The position numbers were made by a program, and so were the translations under genes. The notes beneath the pieces were generated by a model that worked only from the letters and a program-made list of their open reading frames with translations, was not told where the DNA came from and did not search any database. From Phaeoceros laevis (lineage: Eukaryota; Anthocerotophyta; Anthocerotopsida; Notothyladales), in contig JBNGIQ010007151.1 of assembly GCA_049999765.1 (NCBI GenBank), forward strand, positions 1 through 23,357: a DNA stretch of 23,357 nucleotides, in the 5' to 3' direction. The stretch's first letter is position 1; the number at the start of each line of letters is the position of its first letter. Positions 1-9,169 of the stretch are shown here, piece by piece.

Positions 1-530
1 AAATCTGGTGCGCCTCTTCCAGCTGACCACATTTGGCACCAGTGCTTGCAGAAACCCGGCGCGCATCTTCTAGCTCACCGCATTTTGCATATATGTCGAC
101 CAGGCAGTTGCCCACCATTGCATCGTCCAACAGACCTCTTTGACAATCTTTGAGTGCAGCTCCCAGCCCTTGTTTCTGGCAGCAATGCACATTTTGCGTA
201 TATGTCCACCAGGCAGTTGCTTGGGCACCACTATCCAGCAGACTTTTTGCCAATCTGTGAGGGCAGGTCCATGGCCTTGTGTGCACCTTCGAGGTCACCT
301 GTGGTGCTTCTTCCAGCTGACCGCATTTGCATACACGTCCACCAGGCAGGTGCCCGCCACTATATCATCTAGCAGACCTCTTTGACCTCTTCCATGAGCC
401 TGCCCTCGGCATACCCACTCAAAAACCCGGCGTGCACCTTCTAGCTCACCACAATTTGCATACATGTCCAGCAATCAGGTGCTCACCACTAACTCGTCCA
501 GCAGACCTCTTTTGTATGGTACCAGTACCC
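1..530 (-). pseudogene. Decayed tandem PPR motif array
   Basis: On the minus strand four copies, plus a partial fifth at the left edge, of one pentatricopeptide-repeat motif can be read. The best copy (about 58-150) gives NCLVDIYAKCGELEDARRV. Weaker copies lie near 190-225, 320-360 and 440-480 (for example LDMYANCGELEGARRVF). Core motifs are spaced about 110-130 bp, roughly one PPR unit of 35-40 codons. The copies fall in different frames and carry indels and stops, so no long ORF survives. The motif is typical of plant PLS-class PPR proteins, which bind organellar RNA. That the copies resemble one another so closely suggests local duplication of one repeat, or a fragment of a repetitive PPR gene. 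The array continues left of the window. There is no sign of a start codon or transit peptide. Confidence 0.75.
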
Positions 531-1326
531 GCCTCCTCCATTTGTCCATACACAACAAGCGCCTCTTGGCAGATTCCTTGCGCTCCTCGAATCAGATGAT
601 GGAGTGTGTGCCCTCCCTACGGTTGGAACAGCCCTGCAGCTCATCCCCTGTCTACGAATTGCAGCATCCACAGAAACTTGGTCACAAAGTGTGGAGAGCA
701 GGCCGGGCAGCTCTGTGGCGAAATGTGGCGGCGGAACAGGAGCTGGGACAGCAGGGCTTGGAGCTGACAGGTGGAGTGCTGCCGCGTGACGAGCGCTCCT
801 GGTGGTGACCATGTAATGGAAGCTAGCAAGGGGGTGATGTCAGCAAAACAATGAGCCAAAAGCACGCTTGCCAAAGACACAGGATTTGCAACCTCAAAAA
901 CTTATGGCTGCAACTTTGTGAGGAAAAGTGGAAAAGGGAGGGTGTAAGAAACAACAAACGACAGTAATCTTAAGATAAGCAGAACCGCCTTAGCGTGGCG
1001 AGTGCAATGCACTTGGTTACAGCGTGATCAAACACCCGGAGGCCCGTGAAACTGCGAAAACGGTAAAGAACATAGCAGAATCCCACTTAGATGAAAAAGA
1101 CAGCAAACACAACAAAAAAAGCACCAAAACGGGCAATTCTTTGCACTCTTAGAACCGCCTTGACGAGGCGATCACAATGGACGTGATTTCAGGCCGATCG
1201 GACCACGGGAAGGTAGCGAAATGAGTGGCGGCGCACGGAAACCCTAGGCGGCAGCCATAGCCATGGCGAAAGAGAGAGAAGCCGCTACAGGAAACAGCAC
1301 AACTAGGTACAACGAGGGAATTCTTC
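531..1326. other. No recognisable gene; GC-rich then A-rich spacer
   Basis: ORFs on both strands at 600-810 are low-complexity and do not resemble a known family. An imperfect direct repeat beginning agaaccgcctt occurs at 981 and again at 1151, about 170 bp apart, each copy followed by related but diverged sequence. The last part (about 1150-1326) may be 5' remains of the LINE that follows, but no endonuclease motif is visible. Confidence 0.4.
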
Positions 1327-2230
1327 ATGTGGGGTTGGACTTTTCTCAAGGGAGTGGTGATGGAAGCTCTCCGACACACATGGGAAGTGGGTACTATGGA
1401 GGAAACCCTGAATGAGAGCCTTATAGTGTTAGTACCGAAGCCAAAAGTAGAACAAGGAATAAAATTCTGGAGGCCTCTGTCACTTCTTACCACATTTTAC
1501 AAGATGATTTTGAAAGTCTTGGCAGATCGCATAGCACCATTTATGGACAGTTGGGTCCAAAAAGAGCAGAGAGGGTTTATTAGAGGACGTTGTATTCTAG
1601 ACAACGTGCTCTTACTAAGGGAATCGAAGTGGTGTTTGAATAGAAATACGGTCCCAGCTGTCCTGGTGTCACTAGATTTTGAAAAGGCATGATAACGTGA
1701 AATGGCACTTTCTATGGGAATGCTTGGAACGGTATGGCTTTGGGAATAATTACCGTAGGTGGATTGGAATTCTCATGGAGGACACCGGGGCAAGGGTAGC
1801 AGTCAATGGAGATGTCTCGGACAGGATTCCAATCAGTAAAGCGGTGCGACAGGGAGACCCCTTGTCGCCGGCTCTCTTTGTCATCCTTACGGATTTTTTG
1901 ATCTGGAAACTCAAGGAAAGTAGTGAGGTTCAAGGCATTACAGGTCCTGATGGAGAGGAGCTCAAGGTTTCAGGGTTCGCAGATGATACCTTGCTTTTTC
2001 TGAAACCGGAAGAAAGCTCGCTGGAGGCGGCACTGCTAATTATTGAAGACTTTGGATTCCTGTCGGGTGTTAACGTGAACTGGGACAAAACTAAGATGTT
2101 ATGCCTGAACCTAGAGGAACCCCCTATTAGCATCCAACATATAGAAAGGATCAATGGTGAGGGCACACATAAGTACTTGGGACTCCCTTTTAAGGAAGGA
2201 GAGGAAAACAAGGAGGTGCCGTGCCATAGT
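1327..2230 (+). pseudogene. LINE (L1-like) reverse transcriptase, truncated and frameshifted
   Basis: Two frames together cover the core of a non-LTR retrotransposon reverse transcriptase. The first (1327-1692) has the early RT blocks: LVPKPK, then FWRPLSLL, then KVLADRI, then QRGFIRGRCILDN, ending in LDFEKA. The second (1679-2248) has VRQGDPLSPALFVI and the catalytic box FADDT, followed by the thumb-side motif KYLGLPF. The frames break at about 1688, where two bases appear to be missing just after the first catalytic Asp region. Neither an upstream apurinic-type endonuclease nor a downstream RNase H or poly(A) tail is seen, so both ends are missing. The coding sequence stops at about 2230 where hairpin-rich LTR-like DNA begins. 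The order and motifs fit plant L1-type LINEs. It cannot be active. Confidence 0.88.
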
Positions 2231-2249
2231 AGAAGTGGTCCTAATTAAG

Positions 2250-2581
2250 TGTGATTAATTAAGTTAATTAAGTTAGCTATGGTTAGTTAATCTAACCATA
2301 GTTAGGTTAGTTAGGGATCATGAGTTAGGGAAATCCCCGCGGCCTCTTATGATTGGCCGGGGATCCAGCTTATAAGGAGGACAGCAGAGTCCAGAAGTGG
2401 ACTCTGTTGTCTTTTGCAGTGTCGGTGACCGAACGCGGTCGGCGTCGGAGCGCTGGCAAGCAGGCCAACAACCCACCACCTCTCCCTCGTAATTGGAGTT
2501 CAATTTCTATGTTTTAAGTTGGAACTCCTCTCTCTTGTGTGGTGTGGAATGTAGTGAAGCGAAGTGAGTGAGTGTAACACA
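2250..2581. mobile_element. Putative solo LTR or LTR remnant, hairpin-rich
   Basis: A block of 332 bp runs from TGTG to CACA, the usual LTR end dinucleotides. It has a TATA-like tataagg at 2371 and three strong inverted repeats: 2277-2301 (10-bp perfect stem), 2385-2406 (9-bp perfect stem, just after the TATA-like site) and gaccg/cggtc near 2427-2440. A tRNA primer site does not follow on either side and I see no clear target-site duplication, so the ends are a guess. It may be a solo LTR of an element unrelated to the two copia copies here. Confidence 0.3.
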
Positions 2582-2599
2582 TGGATAGTTCCACGACAG

Positions 2600-2860
2600 C
2601 CACTGCACGACAGCACGGTTCGCTAAATAGCCAGGTTTATGAGTTTATTTAATTATTATTTAACTAGGTAAATAGGCACAGATATAAAACGTTCTAGCGT
2701 TTTATATCACCATGACGTTTCATTCATGGTGGTTGGCTTCACACCCTTGTGAAGCGACACAACTGTCCATAGACTTGCCTTAAAAGGCACATGGCCACAC
2801 GGCCAAATTAATTCAATCTTTCCAAGTTCTGCTACTCGATCCTGAATCAATCCGCACAGA
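2600..2860 (+). mobile_element. Putative decayed 5' LTR of the first copia element
   Basis: This stretch has the same order of landmarks as the LTR at 20359-20613: an AT-rich start with a tagccag motif, an ataaatagg-type motif, an ACGT-centred inverted repeat, atgacgtttcat, and then a short hairpin (tgcctt/aaggca, 2776-2789) where the other LTR has tgtgcc/ggcaca. Perfect stems lie at 2681-2708 (11 bp each arm) and 2708-2731 (8 bp each arm). A primer site for tRNA-Met is not recognisable after it. The assignment rests on shared layout seen by eye, not on an alignment, and the ends are approximate. Confidence 0.4.
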
Positions 2861-3687
2861 TTGGGCTGGCCATGGCTGACACCTGGTGCAGAGGGCTCTA
2901 GCACCTCTTGTGCTACCCCAGGTGGTCCGTCACAAGGCGTGGCGTGGCGCAGCGACACCTGGAGCAGGCACCATCACTAGCCCCCTACATCCAACCATTC
3001 TCCTAGGCCAATTTTGGCCTAGGAAGCCTGGCCGGCAACGGCTGAGGCCGTGGAGGAGCCGTCGTGCGACGGCGGCCCTTACCAGGGTTGGTGCAATCCA
3101 CTCGCGCTCCTTAAATCGTCGCCATACTCTCGCAATCCGTGCGGTGGCCCCGCAATTCTCAGCGCCATCGCCATCGCAGCCAGAATTGAAGCAGTGCGAG
3201 AGGAGGAGGCGTAGAATGGTGTGGTCGCGTGGTGTGAACCGACGTGGTAATGGAGCGTCGAAACGGTGCCGGCTAATTAACATCTTTTCACTTAACAAAT
3301 TAAGTCTTTCGAAAATTGAAAATCGAAACAGCGTTTTTATGAAAAAACTTTTTGTTGAAGAGGTGTTTGTGAAGAGGCACTTTACGAAAAGGCAAAATCC
3401 ACACTTTCTAGGTGCTGGTTTGTTTGCGTATAAATTGAGAAGCAGGTTGCCTCTTTTACAAAGTATGTACGGAGATTCCGGAGAGGAATTTCGTCATCCC
3501 CCCGACTGGAAGCCACCTTGCCCCTGCCTGCTACTTCCTTGAGAGGATCGACCACTTTGGATAGTTTGTGGACAATGATGGGCATAATAATGGAGAATTC
3601 TGCAAATGGGATTTCATCGAAAGACCGATTTCTCCTAATGACCATGATCGCAGGTCTTAAGTAGGCGGTGCCCAGCCTTGCCAACTG
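2861..3687. other. Noncoding stretch between LTR-like DNA and copia pre-gag remnant
   Basis: ORFs here (for example 2886-3542 plus) are rich in Arg, Ala and Pro from GC-rich DNA and resemble no family I know. A perfect inverted repeat, cctaggcca/tggcctagg, lies near 3001-3023. The position suggests the untranslated leader of the first copia element, much longer than the roughly 190-bp leader of the second copy, so other insertions may be inside it. Confidence 0.35.
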
Positions 3688-4221
3688 TTGACGGACGGCA
3701 ACAATCCACATCGACGTCGACATAGAAGAAGTGGACGTGGTGGCGGTGCCTTGCCTCTGCATCAACAACCTTTGGAATATCTGCAATGGCGTGCACGGGA
3801 CCACGCTACAGCAAGGCCGGGGCCTAGGCGACAAGACATTGGAAGTACAATTGACGGTTGGAGACAGGCTGCTCCACCTACTGCAAGGGAGGAAGTTCCA
3901 CAACAACCTCGACCTCAGCGCTTCCTCACAACTACTTCTCAGCATGTTTCGGCTGAACATCTAGCAATTAGACTTGAGTGTGTTGCATTGTCCATGCAAT
4001 CCAAATATGCTAATATCATTAGATCGTTAGCTAGAGTTTCTGCTCAAGTTTCTAGTTTAGATGAGCACCTTAGAATCTTGGACTTGAAGATTCTCATGCT
4101 TTTGCGCCCGCATCTTTTGCGTCAACATGGATTACACTCGGCAGCTTTGCTTCCACCGACAGGACATCTAGTTCCTGACACTACTAGCTGCATTGCTTGC
4201 TTTTCAGCGGTCCATGAATAG
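3688..4221 (+). pseudogene. Remnant of copia pre-gag ORF (first copy)
   Basis: An ORF of 177 codons lies upstream of the gag of the first copia element. Its N-terminal half is Arg/Pro-rich. From about residue 90 it has a helical, heptad-like stretch (SAEHLAIRLECVALSMQSKY, then ANIIRSLARVSAQVSSLDEH). The position and type match the 209-aa pre-gag ORF of the second copia copy at 20812-21441, where the corresponding stretch starts ADHLIAEV. Downstream, at about 4287-4550, more acidic and Glu-rich sequence is readable in shifting frames before gag begins. Homology to the second copy is inferred from position, size and pattern only. The function is unknown. Confidence 0.4.
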
Positions 4222-4597
4222 TGCAATTGATGACGCTGCTCTAATAGATAACGTAGAAGCAGAAATGATGCATCTATAAAGGACGAATGTGGCTCTCACC
4301 TAGTAGAATTACAGCTGAGCGGCTTGAGCAAGAGAGGCTTCTGAGGGAGGAAGAACTTGCTGAACATCTTCGTTGGGTGGCCGAAGAATCGTCATCCGGG
4401 GTTCCGGGGTTCCGGGTTTTAATCCGGATTTTCCAAGGTATCCAACCGTCGCCGACGAGGATTCCAGCTTTGCTCAGTATTACTACGACAACGAGGACAT
4501 AGAAAGTGCACTTCCAAGTGGAAACGAGGACGAACTCCCAGACGAGGACACATAAGAAATCCACTCCCCTCTCCAATCTCAATCCAACAACACAAAT

Positions 4598-7052
4598 ATG
4601 TCTGGAAGAGGCTCAGGAGCTGGTGGATTAGGAGGAGGTGGCGGAGGCGGAGGTGGAGGTGCTGGAGGAGGCGGTGTAGCGGCAGCTGCAGCAGCAGCGG
4701 CAACTCCTCGCCCATACAATTTGAGTACCTCTGACTTCGAGGAAAAGGATCGATTTAATGGAGTCGATTATGATATTTGGGTAATGAGAATGAAGGGATC
4801 CTTGAAGAGCAAGGATCTGTCGAGAGTGACAGACCCTAGAGAAGCAGTACCACCCCCGGGAGATGCAGCTAGAGCAGCGTGGGACAGGTCAAAGGATCTG
4901 GCTTTCAACCTGCTAGTGACTGGTCTCACTACGGAAATGTTACGTTATGCTCAGGGCTACACCCTTGCACAAGATGTGTGGGCATCATTGGAGGAAACAT
5001 ATCACTCTATTAATATGATGTCCTTAGTAACATACAGGGCATACAAGTTTCAGGAATTTGAAGATGCGCGAAGGGGACTCTGTTCAACGCTACATTGCCA
5101 CGTTCAGTGCAGCAAGAGCCCAGCTACATGCCGCAGGAGAAGAACTCACTGAACTGTTGGCATGTGCAGCTTTGCTGCAATCTTTACCTGCTAGCTACCG
5201 GTCATTTATCTCAACTCAAAACGCAGTCATGAGAGAAGCCCAGAAGGCACAGCAACAGGCAGGTGGACGAGGCGCAGTGCCCATCAGTTTCAGTGAGATG
5301 GTGGAAGCTTTGCTCCAGGAGGAGGCCAGCAGAGGTACAAATTGACCTCAACGACAAGAGGCCCTGTACACGGATACACGTAGTCAAAGTCAGAAGCGGC
5401 CTACATCACGTCCGCCTTGGAGCAAACCAAAGGATGGTGCATCCAGCTCCAAGGGCCGGCGCAATAAGAAGCCAGTATGAAATTGCCACTGGTGTGGAGA
5501 TCCTGGCCACTGGCAGAAGGAGTGCAGGAAACGGCTCAACGGTGAGCCTAAGCGAGCTGCAACGGCCACAACAAATGTGGTAAAGAGGGCATCCCCTAAC
5601 ATACTGGTAGTTTGCCTTGCTGCTTCGGCTATTTCTCTTGGCACTTGGTTCTTGGATACAGGAACTACTGACCATGTCTGCTATGACAAAGGAGCATTCG
5701 AAGGCTACCTTAGTACACCTAAGGCAGGACAGGTCAAACTTGGGAACCATGTTACCTGCAAAATTGTAGGTAAAGGCACTGTAACGGTGAAGACCCAACA
5801 TGGAGGCACCATAAAGTTGTTGGATGTGCTTCATGTACCTGACATGAGAATGCACCTCGTGTCAGTAATCAAAGCATCTCGGGACAATGGCTTACGTATG
5901 AGCTTTGACGAGGATGGCTGCGATATCACACAAGGCGGAAAGGTAGCAGCACGAGGCATAGTACAGGATGAGCTGTATGCCTTGGACATCCAGACTAAGG
6001 ATGCTCCAATAGTTAGTGCTACTGCTGCTGAACAATGTGGCAAGGACTCTGCCCTATTGTGGCATGTAAGGCTTAGACCCCCAAGCAGTAAGAGATTAGA
6101 AAAATTAATAAAATCTGATCTTTACTATGATGGCCTTCCTACTAACTATAAAGAGTTGCCCTTGTGTGAGGCTTGCATATACGGCAAGCAGCATCAAGAG
6201 CCCTTTGTTCAAACGCCGGACCGGAGAGTTGACGGTTTACTCGATTTGGTACACACAGACGTGTGTGGACCTATTTCGGGAGCTTCATTCTCAGGTGCTC
6301 GGTACTTTTTAATATTCGTAGATGACAAGTCTCGGCTTTATTATACCTATATCATAAAGCATAAGGGTGATACTTTTGAGAAGTTTCAAGAGTACTTGAA
6401 ATTGGTGGAAAGGCAAACAGGGAGGTTGCTACGTATCTTAAGGTCGGATAATGGGGGTGAATACACTTCGGGAGAATTTAATGAGTTTTGCAAGGCACAT
6501 GGCATTGCTCGCCAATTTACTATGCCGTACACTCCAACCCAGAATTCCGATGCTGAGAACAAGAATAAGCAACTCCAGACTATGGCACTTAGTATGCTAA
6601 TCAGTCGGGCCTTCCCATCATATATTGGATTGAGGCCATAATGCTGCCACCTATATTTGGAACAGGCTTCCCACAAAGGCGTTGGGAAATAAAACTCCTT
6701 TTGAAGTTTTCACAGGAAGGAAGCGGTCTATCTCACATTTGAGAGTTTTTGGCTATCCTGCATATTCCTTTATTCCTAAGGAGAAGAGACTTAAGTTTGA
6801 ATATAAGGCTCAGCACCATATCTTCATCGGGTATATGGAAGGCATTAAAGCCTATAAATTGTTTGCGGGATGGAGGGATAATGGATAAGCGTCGGATGCA
6901 CGAATGCTGCATGAGTAGTAGCACACCTACAGCCTACCTCTTACGCCGGTTGTACAGTCAACTGGTTTTCTGCAGAACAAAGCTGCAACATGCGCATCAG
7001 GCACCTACACAGAAGGTGGAAGCTGCATATAAACCCTCGACACCAAAAAACT
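4598..7052 (+). pseudogene. Ty1/copia gag-protease-integrase remnant (first copy)
   Basis: Gag starts at 4598 with a Gly- and Ala-rich tract, then a UBN2-type gag domain. The frame breaks at about 5060 and continues at 5058-5345. An in-frame TGA (5478-5480) sits just before a zinc knuckle, CHWCGDPGHWQKEC (CX2CX4HX4C), at 5484. The frame from there to 6641 has the protease motif WFLDTGT, the gag-pre-integrase region ending CEACIYGKQH, and the integrase core with HTDVCGP, RSDNGGEY and a catalytic Glu in AENKN. The first zinc-binding pair of the integrase is damaged: LWHVRLRPPS lacks the second His. Two indels near 6625-6642 shift the frame. The match then continues from 6682 to about 6888 (RVFGYPAYSFIP) and fades by 7050. 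Reverse transcriptase, RNase H and a 3' LTR are absent. The copy is dead and truncated where minus-strand gene fragments begin. Confidence 0.9.
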
Positions 7053-7074
7053 GAGCATAGAGATGAACAAAGTC

Positions 7075-7424
7075 ATTAACATAGCTACACTTGTCGCTTT
7101 CACCGAAGGCAAAGACAAACTCTACCATGTCTTTGAGTGCAGCCTTGGCGGACTCGTTCATGAGCTGTAAGAAAGGCTCGTCGTTTGGCTTCTGAAATCC
7201 ATGAACTTCGCTGAACCTACGAGATGAACATGCACCAGAACCGACAACAACAATCACACAACAGCCTTGGCAGAGTTGTGTGCCCGTGCACTGCGAACAG
7301 ACCATTTAAGTATCTCCCACCTTGTAAAGGCATGACCATCGATACGGACCACAACCCAAGTGTGAGGCAGCAGCGAGTCGGCATCTTCAAATTCCTTGAT
7401 ATATGCGTAGTTGCTTTTTGCCAT
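7075..7424 (-). pseudogene. THG1: tRNA-His guanylyltransferase (THG1) 5' fragment, two exons
   Basis: THG1 adds G at position -1 of tRNA-His. On the minus strand, exon 1 runs from the ATG at 7424 to 7321 and encodes MAKSNYAYIKEFEDADSLLP, followed by WVVVRIDGHAF. A 104-bp GT-AG intron (7320-7217) follows. Exon 2 begins at 7216 and completes the split Arg codon, giving FSEVHGFQKPNDE and FAFGESDKCSYV. The metal-binding Asp of RIDG and the Asp of SD are present, but the Glu that normally follows SD is Lys here, which argues against activity. The similarity ends near 7075, so only about 80 of the roughly 250 or more residues of a THG1 domain remain. It sits immediately behind a GDSL esterase fragment in the same orientation. 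The family call rests on recognised motifs. It is very likely a nonfunctional fragment. Confidence 0.75.
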
Positions 7425-7464
7425 CCTGCTGAACTATTGTGTGTTAGGTCGCCAGGACCTGTCT

Positions 7465-7933
7465 CCTCTCACAACCTGGTATCTTGAGACTGGAGCATTT
7501 GCCGATACAAAAAGTTGACCTCTTTACACTCTTGCTCCTCCTACAACGAAGTTTACTCCATGTCTCAACTTCTCTGGCGGAGTGCTGTTGGTTATGGACT
7601 TGTAGTTCTCGAGCTAGCGCTGGGGCACCTCAATGAGCTCCACTGCGCACGAAAGCAAGCAAGCATGGCATTACAGTTTGGTTAACCTTCCTCACGATCA
7701 TCCGCTGCTATAAAAAGGTTGCCGGCTTGAAGCTCGATGGCAACTCTGCCGTTGGAGTAGCGGCTTGCTCCCCATGTGATGCCGTAGGGGTACTTCCACA
7801 CATTGTTCTTTGAAGGATCGCTCTTGTTCCAATTACCTATATCCGCGTACAAGTCTCCAAAGACGAAGATGGCTGACGGCTTCACCTGCTTGGCTGCACC
7901 TGCAATGCCCACAAGTGCCTCTGCTTAGCTTGG
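7465..7933 (-). pseudogene. GDSL esterase/lipase fragment
   Basis: Secreted plant GDSL esterases hydrolyse acyl esters with a Ser in block I. Here block I reads AIFVFGDLYADIGN (about 7850-7890), so the nucleophilic Ser of GDS is Leu. It continues as WKYPYGITWGASRYSNGRVA, typical of the family, and is then lost near 7700. A second piece (about 7480-7642) reads KLRHGVNFVVGGARV, matching the block II region, with stops before and after it. An intron-like interval ends in gcgcag at 7643, but a plausible donor gives only 44 bp, so sequence has probably been lost. The signal-peptide exon and the C-terminal catalytic Asp/His block are missing. The fragment lies between a gag-like ORF and the THG1 fragment, all on the minus strand. 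Confidence 0.75.
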
Positions 7934-8139
7934 AATCCAGCGGCATCCAAACTTCATTATTTTATAACAAAAATGACATAAACCTATGGTGCATGGTTCT
8001 TATACTTCGTGGGCAAAAAATTACAATCAATAAATGGATAAAAGTACTTAAAAGTACCCCCAGCCAGGGGGTGGACACCTCTACTTCTAGCCCGTTTTTG
8101 TCAATAACTTTTTGGACACGTGTCAACCATAAAATATTC
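7934..8139. repeat. AT-rich spacer with two adjacent hairpins
   Basis: Between the gag-like ORF and the GDSL fragment lies AT-rich DNA without coding signal. At 8044-8057 gtact/agtac forms a short stem. Directly after it, at 8056-8072, a perfect 6-bp C-rich/G-rich stem (accccc/gggggt) forms around agcca. No function is evident. It could be part of the 3' untranslated region of the gag-like element. Confidence 0.4.
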
Positions 8140-8690
8140 TTACATATTCGAAATCCTCTCAACGAATTCTAGCTCTAGAATCCTCACCTCCCGTCTCTCC
8201 AAAAGCCACAATGCTTCAGCTATGTCAGCTGGTACGGGGTTCTGCCCCGATCCTTCTGCAAAATCTCCCATGGCCTTCACAGCTGTAGTGAAGTGGCTCC
8301 TGTCTTGCAGCCAAGCAGGTCCTGCACGTCCTGCTCGTTAATATCCAGGAATCTTGCCTCTGTACAAGCAACCAAATACATGTTAGCCCCTTCCTGAGCT
8401 ATCCCAAGTAGCTTCTCCAAATCTGCACAGGCCAGAAACCACGCCACGTGTTGGGTCCTGCACCACTTCATGCCTACGCACCACTTCTCGTGCAGCTCAG
8501 CCAGTAACACTCCTGCCTAACACATATACTCGCTGTAATGGAATAACAAAGCCAAAATGTTCAGCAGATGTTCTTGGCTTGGCAGATAAGCATCAGACGA
8601 TCGCCTAAGCAGAATTGTATGCACGTCCGGATTGGGCGCTAGCAGCGGCACTCCCCAAGGTCTCAATTGCTGGAAACGATCTCCATTCAT
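8140..8690 (-). pseudogene. Unidentified gag-like ORF behind a primer-binding site
   Basis: About 30 bp downstream of a tRNA-Met-type primer site, an ATG at 8690 opens a frame starting MNGDRFQQLRPWGVPLLAPN. It is interrupted by one in-frame TAG (8517-8519) and continues (LLAELHEKWCV, WFLACADLEKLLGIAQEG, FLDINEQDVQDLL) to about 8290. It then shifts frame and ends with LWLLERREVRILELEFVERI and a TAA at 8140-8142. It is about 180 codons long, helical, and has no zinc knuckle, protease or polymerase. The position directly after a primer site is that of gag in an LTR retrotransposon; gag-only (TR-GAG type) non-autonomous elements have this layout. I do not recognise the protein. The function is inferred from position only. 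Confidence 0.45.
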
Positions 8691-8720
8691 CGGTGGAATC
8701 GTGCTGCTTTGCGTTGTAGC

Positions 8721-8734
8721 TGGCTCTAATACCA
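8721..8734 (-). promoter_or_regulatory. Primer-binding site complementary to initiator tRNA-Met
   Basis: Read on the minus strand this is TGGTATTAGAGCCA, one base off the usual plant retrotransposon site TGGTATCAGAGCCA. It would prime minus-strand DNA synthesis of an element running leftwards. The flanking sequence on the LTR side ends ACGTAACA on the minus strand (to 8737), giving a TG...CA-type LTR end two bases from the site. The other end of this LTR is not identifiable, and the next 430 bp contain a coding-like fragment instead of a clean LTR. Confidence 0.55.
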
Positions 8735-8875
8735 GTTGTTACGTCCCTCGAATGGCGTGCCCTTCTAGGGCTTTGCATTCAGTTAAATATGCGTGAAACT
8801 GATAGTTATGTTGAAGTTTATTCGACCGCATGCTACGCCAACCATTTTGTGCCATCTAACTTATAGCCTGACCCT

Positions 8876-9169
8876 ATTCACACTGGTCTGTACGTCTAGC
8901 TTTTTTATGACAAGCTATTTGTGACAGCACGTCAGGACGACACTGTGTTTTTGAGTCCCTCTTGTAAAAATTGGTTGGGCATTCTAGCAAGGCACTCTCG
9001 CCCGATAAGAAATCAGCAACTCGCTCATGGGGAATGTACGTTGTTTGAGTTAAGACTTGTTCACTCTTTACTCCTGAGCTAAGCCTATAATCCACCCAAA
9101 CCAATCCAACGTTGAAAACGGATCTGGCTTAGGCAATTGCAGATCGGAAGGACAGTCCTCGGCAGCCAT
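8876..9169 (-). pseudogene. Unidentified gene fragment with PHERV-DF-GE motif
   Basis: An ATG at 9169 opens MAAEDCPSDLQLPKPDPFST and then LDW, ending at TAA 9068-9070. From about 9110 a different frame carries on with VWVDYRLSSGVKSEQVL, YIPHERVADFLSGES and PTNFYKRDSKT to about 8876, so one indel probably separates two parts of the same protein. The block around PHERVADFLSGE resembles, from memory, the N-terminal segment found ahead of some SWIM zinc-finger or MULE-type proteins, but this is weak. It lies directly upstream of the primer site, where LTR sequence would be expected, in the same orientation as the other fragments in 7075-9169. Confidence 0.35.

Noticed and set aside
4620-4705. GGA/GGC-rich microsatellite
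   Set aside because: It forms the Gly/Ala-rich N-terminus of the first copia gag in an open frame.
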